Source: CAYZAK01 sp964476445 | Lineage (GTDB): Bacteria > CG03 > SLGR01 > JAGXOG01 | Length of the DNA stretch: 62,696 nt | Assembly (NCBI GenBank): GCA_964476445.1 | Contig: CAYZAK010000005.1 | Location: forward strand, 1-62,696 | Reading direction: 5' to 3' | Part shown: piece after piece, positions 52,598 to 60,776 of the stretch | How the letters are laid out: each line of letters starts with the position of its first letter | Numbering within the stretch: the stretch's first letter is position 1 | Notes under the pieces: model-generated | The model's database searches: none | What the model was told of the DNA's origin: nothing | The model's input: the letters and a program-made list of their open reading frames with translations, nothing else | Made by a program: the position numbers and the translations under genes

Positions 52598-52625
52598 ATT
52601 TTACTAAATTCCGTTTTTTTTTCAA
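52598..52625 (-). promoter_or_regulatory. Candidate promoter of the queDECF-ugd-uxs operon; near-leaderless
   Basis: On the minus strand TTGAAA (52625-52620), a 16-bp spacer and TAAAAT (52603-52598), each 5 of 6 matches to consensus. Only six bases separate the -10 from the queD ATG at 52591, so the transcript would start at or next to the ATG. No Shine-Dalgarno sequence and no preQ1 riboswitch-like pseudoknot are seen upstream. Confidence 0.55.
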
Positions 52626-52660
52626 CTTTATAAGCCGGTCGCCTTGATAATCCGTTGCGG

Positions 52661-52683
52661 TTGACACCGGGTTGCGAGTTTGT
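52661..52683 (+). promoter_or_regulatory. Weak candidate promoter for the outer-membrane protein gene
   Basis: A perfect TTGACA (52661-52666) on the plus strand sits 62 bp before the ATG at 52728. The hexamer 17 bp on (TAGTTT) is a poor -10, so only the -35 box is convincing. A strong ribosome-binding site, AGGAGG, is 7 nt before the ATG. Confidence 0.3.
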
Positions 52684-52727
52684 TAGTTTATCTAGTGTAT
52701 AAATAATTTAAAAAATTAGGAGGAATA

Positions 52728-53441
52728 ATGAAGAGATTTGGGTACGGTATATTATTGTTGACTGGCTTAATAACCGGTCTGGTCTCCCCCGGATATTCAG
52801 AAGTAGAAACTATGGGCCGGTCGTACTTTATATTCGGAATAAATAGAGTTAAATTAAATCAGTTTAACAGAGTTCTAAATGATACCGGTTATCCAAAATT
52901 TTCTGACAGCCTTACTAGCATAGGAGGGGCGGGCTGGGGTATGGAGAAAAGGTTGGTGTTAGGGGGGGAAGGCTATTATTTAAAGGGCCAGGAAAGGAAT
53001 ATTGAAGGATACACCCTTTCTTTAGCCGGCGGTGCTGGATTCTTTAATATTGGTTATCTGCTTTTTTCCGGCTCCCACCTTAATTTGTATCCGGTTGTTG
53101 GAATAGGCGGCGGACGCCTCAGTTTTGACATTACCGGTGAGCAGACAGAAACTTTTGATAATATACTTCATGATCCGGGCAAAAGTGTTAGTTTAAAAAC
53201 CGGCGGTTTTCTCCTGAATTTTTCACTTACTGTCGATTATCTAGTACCAGTATTTGAGGGTATAGATGAGCTAGGAGAGGAAACCGGACTGGCGGTGGGA
53301 TTGAGGGTTGGATATGTATTTGACCCCACCCCAGGAGACTGGACTGCCAATAAAATTGCTAATATAACCGGCGGCCCGGAACTGGGAATAACCGGTCCTT
53401 ATATACAGCTTCTACTTGGTCCGGGCTCCAATACCCGGTAA
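52728..53441 (+). CDS. Secreted protein, probable outer-membrane beta-barrel
   Basis: 237 residues, not recognised. A signal peptide (Lys2-Arg3, hydrophobic stretch to about residue 20, cleavage near SPGYS). The mature part shows alternating hydrophobic strands with glycine-rich turns and aromatic girdle residues (LSLAGGAGFFNIGYLLF, LNLYPVVGIGGGRLSF, FLLNFSLTVDYLVPV, GLAVGLRVGYVF), as in small eight-strand outer-membrane barrels; the chain does not end in the typical Phe. It stands alone with strong AGGAGG. Likely anchored in the outer membrane built by the BamA complex encoded 1.4 kb downstream. Confidence 0.75.
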   Translation: MKRFGYGILLLTGLITGLVSPGYSEVETMGRSYFIFGINRVKLNQFNRVLNDTGYPKFSDSLTSIGGAGWGMEKRLVLGGEGYYLKGQERNIEGYTLSLAGGAGFFNIGYLLFSGSHLNLYPVVGIGGGRLSFDITGEQTETFDNILHDPGKSVSLKTGGFLLNFSLTVDYLVPVFEGIDELGEETGLAVGLRVGYVFDPTPGDWTANKIANITGGPELGITGPYIQLLLGPGSNTR

Positions 53442-53589
53442 ATGATGACCGGAAAGAAAAAGTATTTAATAATTTGAAAAAATAATATTTTTTTTGTATT
53501 ATGCACAGAACTTGAATTATAATCGGGTTTATAAAAAAAGGATATTGACAAGAGCTGAAAAAAATATTAAAACTATATTAATTATGAGT

Positions 53590-53667
53590 GACCCCATAGT
53601 CTAGCCTGGTCCAGGACACTGGGTTTTCATCCCAGCAACAGGGGTTCAAATCCCCTTGGGGTCACCA
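53590..53667 (+). tRNA. tRNA-Glu (anticodon TTC)
   Basis: Acceptor GACCCCA/TGGGGTC, D-arm with TAGCCTGGTCCAGGACA, anticodon stem CTGGG/CCCAG and loop TTTTCAT giving TTC, T-arm AGGGGTTCAAATCCCCT, discriminator A, encoded CCA. TTGACA lies about 40 bp upstream, but I see no matching -10. U34 of this tRNA is the classical substrate for 2-thiolation, and a PP-loop tRNA-thiolase-like gene begins 55 bp downstream. Confidence 0.96.
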
Positions 53668-53722
53668 TTACCAACCATTCAAAATTTCTTTAACACCCGA
53701 AAAAATTCTCACGATGCTGTAA

Positions 53723-54733
53723 ATGAAAAATATAATAATGAACAAAAATAAAAACATTAAAGCCCTGTCATTGCTTTCCGGCGGCCTTGATTCTTTTCTG
53801 GCCAGCTGTATGGTTAAAGAGCAGGGGATTAATATTACCGCCCTCCATTTTTCCAATCTATTTACTAAAAAAGATAATTTACCCCAAAAACAGTCTGAAA
53901 AACTGGATATACCCTACAGAGAAGAATTTATTGGAGAGGATTTTTTGGATATTCTAAAAAATCCGGTCTACGGATACGGAAAAAACCTAAACCCCTGTAT
54001 AGATTGCCGGATATTAATGCTGAAAAAGACAAAAAAAATTTTAACCCGGGAGAACTACGATTTTGTAGTAACCGGCGAAGTGCTGGGCCAGCGGCCGATG
54101 TCGCAGAAAGAGAGAAAAATACATCTTATAGCAAAAAAATCCGGCCTGCGGAATAAAATTGTACGTCCGCTTTCCGGCCAAAAATTCGCCGCCACTCAGG
54201 CTGAAAAAAAAGGCTGGATATTAAGAGAGGATATGCTTAAAATTACCGGTCGCTCCAGAAAAAAACAGTTAAAACTGGTGGAAGAATACGGTTTTACCGA
54301 TAAAGATTTTTCCACCCCGGCAGGGGGATGCAAACTTACTAATGTAGAGTATTCAAATAAAGTGAGAGATTTGATAGAAAACAATAATTTGTCGGTTGAG
54401 GATGTAAAGTTACTTAACTGGGGGAGACACTTTAGAAGTTCAAAAAAGTTTAAGTTTATTGTAGGAAGGGACCATCGGGAGAATATTCATCTTCAAAAAC
54501 AATGGGGGTGGAGTGACGTAAAATTGCATGCAAAAAATTATAAAGGTCCGCTTTGTTTAGGAAAAGGTAGATTTTTGAGCAGGGACATTAAAATTATGGC
54601 TGGAGTGTGCGGAAGATACGCTGATTGTTACGGGGCTGGAAAAATAAAATTTAATTATTATAATAGTAACAGTAAAAAGGAAATCAAGGTAGTTCCTTTT
54701 GAGAATAACAAGATTGAGAACTATAGAATTTAA
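53723..54733 (+). CDS. MnmA/ThiI-like PP-loop tRNA thiolation enzyme
   Basis: 336 residues. PP-loop SGGLDSFLA near residue 19, a CxxC pair in NPCIDCR (about residues 91-97), VTGEVLGQRPMSQ, GRSRKKQ and AGGCKLTN, then a C-terminal domain rich in Lys/Tyr (NFACT-R-like, with IVGRDHRENIHLQ). The pattern is that of the ThiI/MnmA-like group annotated as tRNA-thiouridine or thiouridylate enzymes in many anaerobes, shorter than ThiI and lacking a THUMP domain. It lies between tRNA-Glu(TTC) and tRNA-Val(TAC). Whether it makes s2U34, s4U8 or another thiolation is not determined. Confidence 0.82.
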   Translation: MKNIIMNKNKNIKALSLLSGGLDSFLASCMVKEQGINITALHFSNLFTKKDNLPQKQSEKLDIPYREEFIGEDFLDILKNPVYGYGKNLNPCIDCRILMLKKTKKILTRENYDFVVTGEVLGQRPMSQKERKIHLIAKKSGLRNKIVRPLSGQKFAATQAEKKGWILREDMLKITGRSRKKQLKLVEEYGFTDKDFSTPAGGCKLTNVEYSNKVRDLIENNNLSVEDVKLLNWGRHFRSSKKFKFIVGRDHRENIHLQKQWGWSDVKLHAKNYKGPLCLGKGRFLSRDIKIMAGVCGRYADCYGAGKIKFNYYNSNSKKEIKVVPFENNKIENYRI

Positions 54734-54743
54734 TTAAAGCTTC

Positions 54744-54820
54744 GGGCGGATAGCTCAGCTGGCTAGAGCGCTGCCCTTACAAGGCAGAGGTCACAGGTTC
54801 AATCCCTGTTCCGCCCACCA
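54744..54820 (+). tRNA. tRNA-Val (anticodon TAC)
   Basis: Acceptor GGGCGGA/TCCGCCC, D-arm GCTCAGCTGGCTAGAGC, anticodon stem CTGCC/GGCAG with loop CTTACAA giving TAC, T-arm CAGGTTCAATCCCTG, discriminator A, encoded CCA. It starts 10 bp after the thiolase-like gene, so it could be read through from it. Confidence 0.96.
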
Positions 54821-54869
54821 CCTAACCGGAGCGCTGAATTGTAATCCACAGGGAAAAATTAAATCTGAT

Positions 54870-57131
54870 ATGAATATATTTAAATACTATAAATACAGAG
54901 TAATAACTTTGCTGACGGGCATGTTACTATTTGCCGCCGGGTCCTTATCTGGTGCCCCAATAATAGAAGATATAGTTATAAGAGGCAATAAAAATGTTGT
55001 CGTTGAAGATATTCTTGAGAATTTAGCCATTGCTTTAGAAGATGAGTATGACTATGATAAGATCAGTGAAGATTTAAGGGTTTTGTACGGTATGGAAGAG
55101 ATAGAAGATGTTTCTGTTTTTCAGGAGACAATTTCCACCGGCACTATAAGGATTATCTATGAAATTATGGAACGACCGGTGGTTAACGAGATATTATTTA
55201 AGGGAAACGATAATATTTCCACTCGAAGATTAAGAGATAAAATTCAACTTGGCAAAGACAATTTTCTGGATAGTTTTATTCTAGATCAGGATGTAAAAGA
55301 TCTGGAAGAACACTACCGCGACGAAGGGTTCTCCGATGCCCGGGTGGAAGCCTACACCACAACGCTAGAGTCTGAAAATGAAGTTTCAGTGACTTATTTT
55401 GTGAATGAAGGCAGCAAAATAGCGATAAAAGAGATCAATATAATAGGGGTTGTCGAAGGGGATTATGACAATATAATAAAAAAAATAGATCTGAAAGACG
55501 GGGATGTATTCAGGGAAGATAAACTCAATGAGGGTCTACAGGAAATAGAATCCTATTACCGGGACAGCGGTTATTTTAACGTAAATATATCCCACCCTGT
55601 AATAACATATTCTCCAGAAAGAAAATATATGTATGTAACTGTATTTATATCCGAAAATAAAAAATTCACCCTTGCCGATGTCGGGTTTTCAGGCAATACC
55701 CAGTTTACAGATAAGGAATTGGAGCAGACTCTCTTAATAGAGGAAGGAGATATTTTTTCCGAACAGAATTTAAAATTAAGCTTGCAGCGAATTCAGGAAA
55801 AGTATGGCAAAAAAGGTTACATTAAAGCGTCAATAATGCCTAATTTTTATTTTTTTGAAGAGGAAGAAGCCATCTCTGTTAATATAGAAATAAGAGAAGG
55901 ACCCATGGTGTTTGTGAGAAATATATATTTAGACGGGAACCACAAGACCAGGGATTATGTGATAGAAAGAGAGCTGCAGATTCAAGAAGGCGATCCGTTT
56001 AAGCTGGGCCGTATCAGAAAGTCACAGGAAGAGATATTTAAACTTGGATTTTTCAGGGATGTACAGATAGATATGCTTCCTGCAGAAAGTCCGGATCAGA
56101 CTGATGTGGTTTTTAAGTTGGAAGAGCAGAAGACCGGCACAGCGTCGATTGGGGCCGGTTATTCTACTCAGGATGCACTGGTGGGTAATCTTCAAGTGTC
56201 CCAGGATAATTTATTTGGACGCGGACAGCGTCTTTCGGCCATGTGGGAATTTGGGTCCGAAAAACAGAATTACAGAGTTCATTTCAGAGAACCCTATCTT
56301 TTGAATACCCGAACCCCCTTCAGCGTGAGCCTGTACAATACTCAGCGCAAAAAATATTATACCCGTTCCAGCTACCGGGAGCAAAGAAGGGGAGGAGATT
56401 TAAGTTTTGGTCGACATTTTACAACTGATTTAACCGGATCTATGAAATATTCTTTAGAACATGTTAATAATTATAGTATTCCCAATCAGCTAAAAGGAAT
56501 TATTTCCGATGAGTCAGAGACAGTATCCAGCGTTACCCCTGGTCTTACGTACGATACCCGGGATTATCCGTTTAATCCCCGACGGGGAAGTTATCTTTCA
56601 GTTACCAACCAGATAGCCGGAGGTATTTTTGGAGGATCCTCTAATTTCAATAAATTTGAAACTAGAACCACGTATTTTCAATCCTTATTCTGGAAATTTA
56701 CCGGAGTTTTGAATTTAAATACCGGAGCTCTGTTCAGCCATTCAGATTCCCAAAAAGTACCTGAATACGAAAGGTTTTATGTAGGAGGTGCCGAATCGGT
56801 CAGAGGTTACGAATACTGGGACGACATAGGCCCGCCGGGAGGGGGCAGGTATAAACTGGTGGGAAACGCTGAAATCAAGTTCCCCATAATTTCAGAAAGA
56901 GGGCAGACTATTTTACAGGGAGCCTTATTTTATGATATAGGGGGGGTGTGGGAAAATTTAGATGAAATAAATTTATCAGCCGGCCTAAAAAAGGATAAAC
57001 TTAAACGAGGATTTGGGGTTGGTATCCGGTTTAAAACCCGTGCTTTTCCAATAAGGCTGGACTGGGGTTACGGATTAGATAAGAGCCCAAAAGAGGGTCA
57101 ATGGTATTTTACGCTTGGAGATATATTTTAA
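54870..57131 (+). CDS. bamA: Outer membrane protein assembly factor BamA
   Basis: 753 residues. A signal peptide (to about residue 28, GSLSGA), five POTRA repeats (about 30-410, each with a GNxxxxxxxL..l...G pattern, e.g. FKGNDNISTRRLRDKI, FSGNTQFTDKELEQT), and the C-terminal 16-strand barrel (from about 415; GTASIGAGYSTQDALVG, TYDTRDYPFNPRRGSYL, and the last strand ending YFTLGDIF with a terminal Phe). It inserts beta-barrel proteins into the outer membrane. Start of the envelope operon bamA-ompH-lpxD-lpxC/fabZ-lpxA-msbA. Confidence 0.96.
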   Translation: MNIFKYYKYRVITLLTGMLLFAAGSLSGAPIIEDIVIRGNKNVVVEDILENLAIALEDEYDYDKISEDLRVLYGMEEIEDVSVFQETISTGTIRIIYEIMERPVVNEILFKGNDNISTRRLRDKIQLGKDNFLDSFILDQDVKDLEEHYRDEGFSDARVEAYTTTLESENEVSVTYFVNEGSKIAIKEINIIGVVEGDYDNIIKKIDLKDGDVFREDKLNEGLQEIESYYRDSGYFNVNISHPVITYSPERKYMYVTVFISENKKFTLADVGFSGNTQFTDKELEQTLLIEEGDIFSEQNLKLSLQRIQEKYGKKGYIKASIMPNFYFFEEEEAISVNIEIREGPMVFVRNIYLDGNHKTRDYVIERELQIQEGDPFKLGRIRKSQEEIFKLGFFRDVQIDMLPAESPDQTDVVFKLEEQKTGTASIGAGYSTQDALVGNLQVSQDNLFGRGQRLSAMWEFGSEKQNYRVHFREPYLLNTRTPFSVSLYNTQRKKYYTRSSYREQRRGGDLSFGRHFTTDLTGSMKYSLEHVNNYSIPNQLKGIISDESETVSSVTPGLTYDTRDYPFNPRRGSYLSVTNQIAGGIFGGSSNFNKFETRTTYFQSLFWKFTGVLNLNTGALFSHSDSQKVPEYERFYVGGAESVRGYEYWDDIGPPGGGRYKLVGNAEIKFPIISERGQTILQGALFYDIGGVWENLDEINLSAGLKKDKLKRGFGVGIRFKTRAFPIRLDWGYGLDKSPKEGQWYFTLGDIF

Positions 57132-57163
57132 TTTTACTTTTAGAGTATATATAGTTATAAAAA

Positions 57164-57688
57164 TTGATAAAAAATAAAATTTTATTAATAGTTTGTCTAA
57201 CGTCTTGCCTTTACAATCCCGTACTGGGTATGGTAATTACCCCCACCCGTATAGCCTATGTTGAAGTGGAAAAAGTATTCAATAATCTGGACAGGGTTCG
57301 GGAGGCCCGAGAAGCTCTGCAGGAACTTATTGAGGATAAAAAAGAAGAAGTCGAGGATACAGAACGGGCAATAGAAGGGGTAGCCGGAAAAATTGAGGAA
57401 CAGAAAGATTCCCTTCCGGAGGAGGAGTTGAAAGGTTTAGAGGACTCGCTTGATGAACGGCGCGAAGGTTTAAGAGAGTTAAAAATAGTGAGTCAAGAAT
57501 TAATAACAGACCAGGAGAAGACGCTCAGGCATAATATAATGGGCCAGATATACGATACCATAGAAAAAATGGCCGACAAAAATGATTATACAATAATTCT
57601 AAACAAAGATATGATTCTTTTTTCTGTTGAGGAACAGGTTGATCTAACAGATAAGGTTATAAAAAATATGAACCAGGTTAATGACTGA
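57164..57688 (+). CDS. OmpH/Skp-like periplasmic chaperone
   Basis: 174 residues from TTG, with no clear ribosome-binding site. A signal peptide (hydrophobic residues 5-22) is followed by a strand RIAYVEVEKVFNN and a long charged coiled coil (about 45-125), then the C-terminal strand segment YDTIEKMADKNDYTIILNKD, as in Skp. The order bamA-skp-lpxD is conserved in many Gram-negative bacteria. Translation overlaps lpxD by 8 bp. Confidence 0.9.
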   Translation: MIKNKILLIVCLTSCLYNPVLGMVITPTRIAYVEVEKVFNNLDRVREAREALQELIEDKKEEVEDTERAIEGVAGKIEEQKDSLPEEELKGLEDSLDERREGLRELKIVSQELITDQEKTLRHNIMGQIYDTIEKMADKNDYTIILNKDMILFSVEEQVDLTDKVIKNMNQVND

Positions 57689-58712
57689 TATGAAATTAAA
57701 AAAAATAGCTAAATTAACAGGTGGAAAATTAAACGGATCCGGTGATGTTAAGATAGAAAGAGCAAACACTATACAGGATGCCGTCCCCGGCGAGATAACT
57801 TTTTTATCCAATCGTAAGTATAAAAAATGGTTAAAAAAGACTACAGCTACCTGTGTTATAGTTGATGAAAAAATAAAGGTAGAAGATCCTAAAAATTATA
57901 TAAGAGTTAAAAATCCGGTTAAGGCTTTTAGACAGGTGATAGAAAAGCTTTACCCCGAAGAACAAAAACATCACTTTTCAGGCATAAGTAAGCAGGCTGC
58001 GATATCTAATGCTGCGGATTTATCCGAACAGGTAGCGGTAGATAAGTTTACTTCGGTTTCCTCCGGCGTACGCATCGGCAGGGGTACAGTTATATACAGC
58101 AACTGTTATATAGGCAATAATACCCAAATAGGAGAAAATTGTATTATATACCCGGGGGTAAAAATTATGGGTTCGGTAAGTATGGGCAGCAATATAACAG
58201 TACAGCCCGGTGCTGTTATAGGGAGTGATGGTTTTGGATATTCCACCGAGGGGGGAAGACATGTAAAAGTACCTCAGGTTGGAGGTGTTAAGATAGGAAA
58301 TTATGTGGAAATAGGTTCAAATGTCTCCATAGATAGAGGATCCCCGGGCGACACGGTTATAGGGGAGGGGACAAAGATAGATAATTTGGTTCAGGTTGCT
58401 CATAATGTAAAGATAGGAAAGAACTGTTTAATTATTTCTCAGGTAGGGATTGCCGGCTCAACGGTTGTTGAGGATAATGTTGTGCTGGCCGGTCAAGCGG
58501 GCGTAGTCGGCCATATTAAAGTTGGCGAAGGAGCGCGGGTTGGCGCTCAGGCGGGGGTTACCAGGGATGTAAAGCCCGGCCAGGCGGTATCCGGATATCC
58601 TGCAGCCGATCATCAAAAAGCCCGGAAAAAATATGTGTTAATGAAAAAACTCCCCCAGCTTTATAAAAAAGTTGAAGAACTTACCCAAAAAATAGAACAT
58701 GGAAAAGAATGA
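57681..58712 (+). CDS. lpxD: UDP-3-O-acylglucosamine N-acyltransferase
   Basis: 343 residues. An N-terminal uridine-binding domain (KLKKIAKLTGGKLNGSGDVKI...), then left-handed beta-helix hexapeptide repeats (GVRIGRGTVIY, YIGNNTQIGENCIIY and so on) and the catalytic His in QVAHNVKIG. It adds the N-linked acyl chain in lipid A synthesis. A helical C-terminus (KKLPQLYKKVEELTQKIEHG) follows. It overlaps ompH by 8 bp and lpxC/fabZ by 14 bp. Confidence 0.96.
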   Translation: MTDMKLKKIAKLTGGKLNGSGDVKIERANTIQDAVPGEITFLSNRKYKKWLKKTTATCVIVDEKIKVEDPKNYIRVKNPVKAFRQVIEKLYPEEQKHHFSGISKQAAISNAADLSEQVAVDKFTSVSSGVRIGRGTVIYSNCYIGNNTQIGENCIIYPGVKIMGSVSMGSNITVQPGAVIGSDGFGYSTEGGRHVKVPQVGGVKIGNYVEIGSNVSIDRGSPGDTVIGEGTKIDNLVQVAHNVKIGKNCLIISQVGIAGSTVVEDNVVLAGQAGVVGHIKVGEGARVGAQAGVTRDVKPGQAVSGYPAADHQKARKKYVLMKKLPQLYKKVEELTQKIEHGKE

Positions 58713-59982
58713 TCCTCAGTGTACAATAGCTGAGGAATTTAATATTTCTGGAATAGGAATTCATACCGGCAAAAAAGTTCAAATCACCTTGAAACCGGCT
58801 CCGGTGGATTACGGAGTTAAATTTAAAAGAATAGACCTTAAAAACAGTAAGCCCATTCCCGCCCGTGTGGAATATGTAACCGGGGTATTGCGGGGCACTA
58901 CTCTGGAAAACGGAGAAGCAAAAGTTCAGACCGTTGAACATCTTCTGGCCTCTTTATACGGCCTGGGAGTAGACAATTTAATTGTTGAGACCAATAACAG
59001 CGAACTACCTGTTGGAGATGGCAGTTCAAATATATTTATACAGGGTATTAGTAAAGCAGGAATAAGAAAGCAGTCCGGGGTAAAAAAATATTTTAAACCT
59101 GAAAAACCGGTGGCTATTTCCGCCGGCAATGCGGATATAATAGCTTTTCCCGCCGACCAATTAATTTTAAATTCAGTTATATACTACGAGGATAAAGTAC
59201 TGGGAAGTCAGTACCGGGAAATGGTGATAAACAGGGAAAACTTCATCCGGGAAATAGGCCCGGCTCGGACCTACTGCTTTGAGAAAGAGATAGAACATAT
59301 AAAAGAAAAAGGGTTGGGGAGGGGGGGGAATTCCAACAATACTATAATAATAGGTGAAGAAAAGATTAAGAATACCCAATTAAGATTTAAAGATGAGTTT
59401 GTCCGGCACAAATTGTTAGATCTTTTAGGTGATCTTTATCTTCTGGGTTGTAATTTAAAAGCCAGGGTAATAGCTTTACGTAGCGGTCATGATTCTAATA
59501 TACAATTTACCAGAAAGCTGCGTAAAAATATGGGCCGTTTAAATCCGAAAAAAGTATTAAATGTCGATCAACTGAGAAATATATTACCCCACAGGTACCC
59601 TTTTTTACTGGTAGACAAAATAGAAGTTGGAACTTCTATGAAAACCGCAACCGGGTATAAAAATATTACTATTGATGAGCCGTTCTTTAAAGGGCACTAC
59701 CCTGACAAAGCGGTTTTTCCTCCAGCGCTAATAATTGAATTTATGGCTCAGTCTTCGGCGGTAATGTTGCTTACCAAACCTGAAGTTAAAGATAAACTTG
59801 CCTATTTTATAATAATTGATAAAGTTAAGTTTTACGGGGATGTAAAGCCTATGGATGTTTTAAAGTCCAATGTGGAATTGCTCAGGGCCCGTTCAAAGGG
59901 CGGAAAAGTAAAAGGAGAATCTTTTGTGGGTAATAGAAAGGTGGCCCAGGCGGAATTTATGTTTACATTGGTAGATAAATAA
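58699..59982 (+). CDS. Fused LpxC deacetylase - FabZ dehydratase
   Basis: 427 residues in two domains. LpxC (about 1-282): zinc ligands His81 (TVEHLLAS), His237 and Asp241 (VRHKLLDLLGDL), and general acid His264 (SGHDSNIQF). FabZ hotdog (about 286-427): His298 in ILPHRYPFLLVDK and Glu347 in PPALIIEFMAQ, with GHYP; FabZ proteins normally have PG before the V/I of this helix, here PP. The fusion combines the committed zinc-dependent deacetylation of UDP-3-O-acyl-GlcNAc with 3-hydroxyacyl-ACP dehydration, balancing lipid A and fatty acid synthesis. It is separated from lpxA by one base. All catalytic residues are kept in both halves. Confidence 0.96.
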   Translation: MEKNDPQCTIAEEFNISGIGIHTGKKVQITLKPAPVDYGVKFKRIDLKNSKPIPARVEYVTGVLRGTTLENGEAKVQTVEHLLASLYGLGVDNLIVETNNSELPVGDGSSNIFIQGISKAGIRKQSGVKKYFKPEKPVAISAGNADIIAFPADQLILNSVIYYEDKVLGSQYREMVINRENFIREIGPARTYCFEKEIEHIKEKGLGRGGNSNNTIIIGEEKIKNTQLRFKDEFVRHKLLDLLGDLYLLGCNLKARVIALRSGHDSNIQFTRKLRKNMGRLNPKKVLNVDQLRNILPHRYPFLLVDKIEVGTSMKTATGYKNITIDEPFFKGHYPDKAVFPPALIIEFMAQSSAVMLLTKPEVKDKLAYFIIIDKVKFYGDVKPMDVLKSNVELLRARSKGGKVKGESFVGNRKVAQAEFMFTLVDK

Positions 59983-59983
59983 T

Positions 59984-60772
59984 ATGTCTAACAATAATAC
60001 TGTCCATCCTACGGCAATATTAGACGGGGATATAGAGTTGGGGAACAATATAAAGATAGGTCCTTTTTGTATTTTAAGGGGAAAGGTTAAGATAGGAAAC
60101 AATACTACTCTGGCTGCCCGGAGTGTAATTGAAGGCAATACGGTTATAGGAGAAAACAACACCGTAGGAATAGGTTCTATAATAGGCAATCCCCCCCAGG
60201 ATTTAAAATATAACGGTGAAGATACCCGGGTGAGAATAGGGAATAATAACAATATAAGAGAGTATGTTACCGTAAACCGGGGAACTACTGCCCGGGGGGA
60301 GACCAGTCTGGGCGATAATAATCTGCTGATGTCCTATGTACATGTAGCCCACGATTGTATAGTAGAAGACGAGGTAATTATGGCTAACTGCGTAACTTTA
60401 GGGGGGCATATTACTATAGAAAGCCGGGCGGTAATAGGAGGGATGACTCCTATTCACCAGTTTGTAAAAATAGGAAAGGTTGCCATGGTCGGGGGGGCCT
60501 CACGGGTAACTAAAGATATTCCGCCTTTTTGCCGTGTGGCTGGAAATCCCCTTAAATTATTCGGTTTAAACAGCGTTGGTTTAAAACGGAGAGAATTTTC
60601 GGCGGAGGAGAGAGAACAACTACAAAAAGCCTATAAAATATTTTTTAAGAGCAGTCTGAATACGTCGCAGGCATTGAGAAAGATAAAGAAAACCGCTCGG
60701 TTGAATTCATCTCATATCAATCATCTGGTTAAATTTATAGAACAGTCTGACAGGGGAATCCAAAAGTCCTAA
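59984..60772 (+). CDS. lpxA: Acyl-[ACP]--UDP-N-acetylglucosamine O-acyltransferase
   Basis: 262 residues. Left-handed beta-helix with repeats of NNxxIGxx; catalytic His is in HVAHDCIVED, followed by MANCVTLGGH and GMTPIHQFVKIG, typical for LpxA. The helical C-terminal domain ends with RKIKKTARLNSSH. First acylation of the lipid A pathway. It is followed by msbA, with 4 bp between; lpxB and lpxK are not in this window. Confidence 0.96.
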   Translation: MSNNNTVHPTAILDGDIELGNNIKIGPFCILRGKVKIGNNTTLAARSVIEGNTVIGENNTVGIGSIIGNPPQDLKYNGEDTRVRIGNNNNIREYVTVNRGTTARGETSLGDNNLLMSYVHVAHDCIVEDEVIMANCVTLGGHITIESRAVIGGMTPIHQFVKIGKVAMVGGASRVTKDIPPFCRVAGNPLKLFGLNSVGLKRREFSAEEREQLQKAYKIFFKSSLNTSQALRKIKKTARLNSSHINHLVKFIEQSDRGIQKS

Positions 60773-60776
60773 AAAG

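Noticed and set aside
52592..52727. Possible preQ1 riboswitch upstream of queD
   Set aside because: No stem-loop followed by an A-rich tail as in class I preQ1 aptamers; the predicted -10 lies only six bases from the ATG, leaving no room for a leader.
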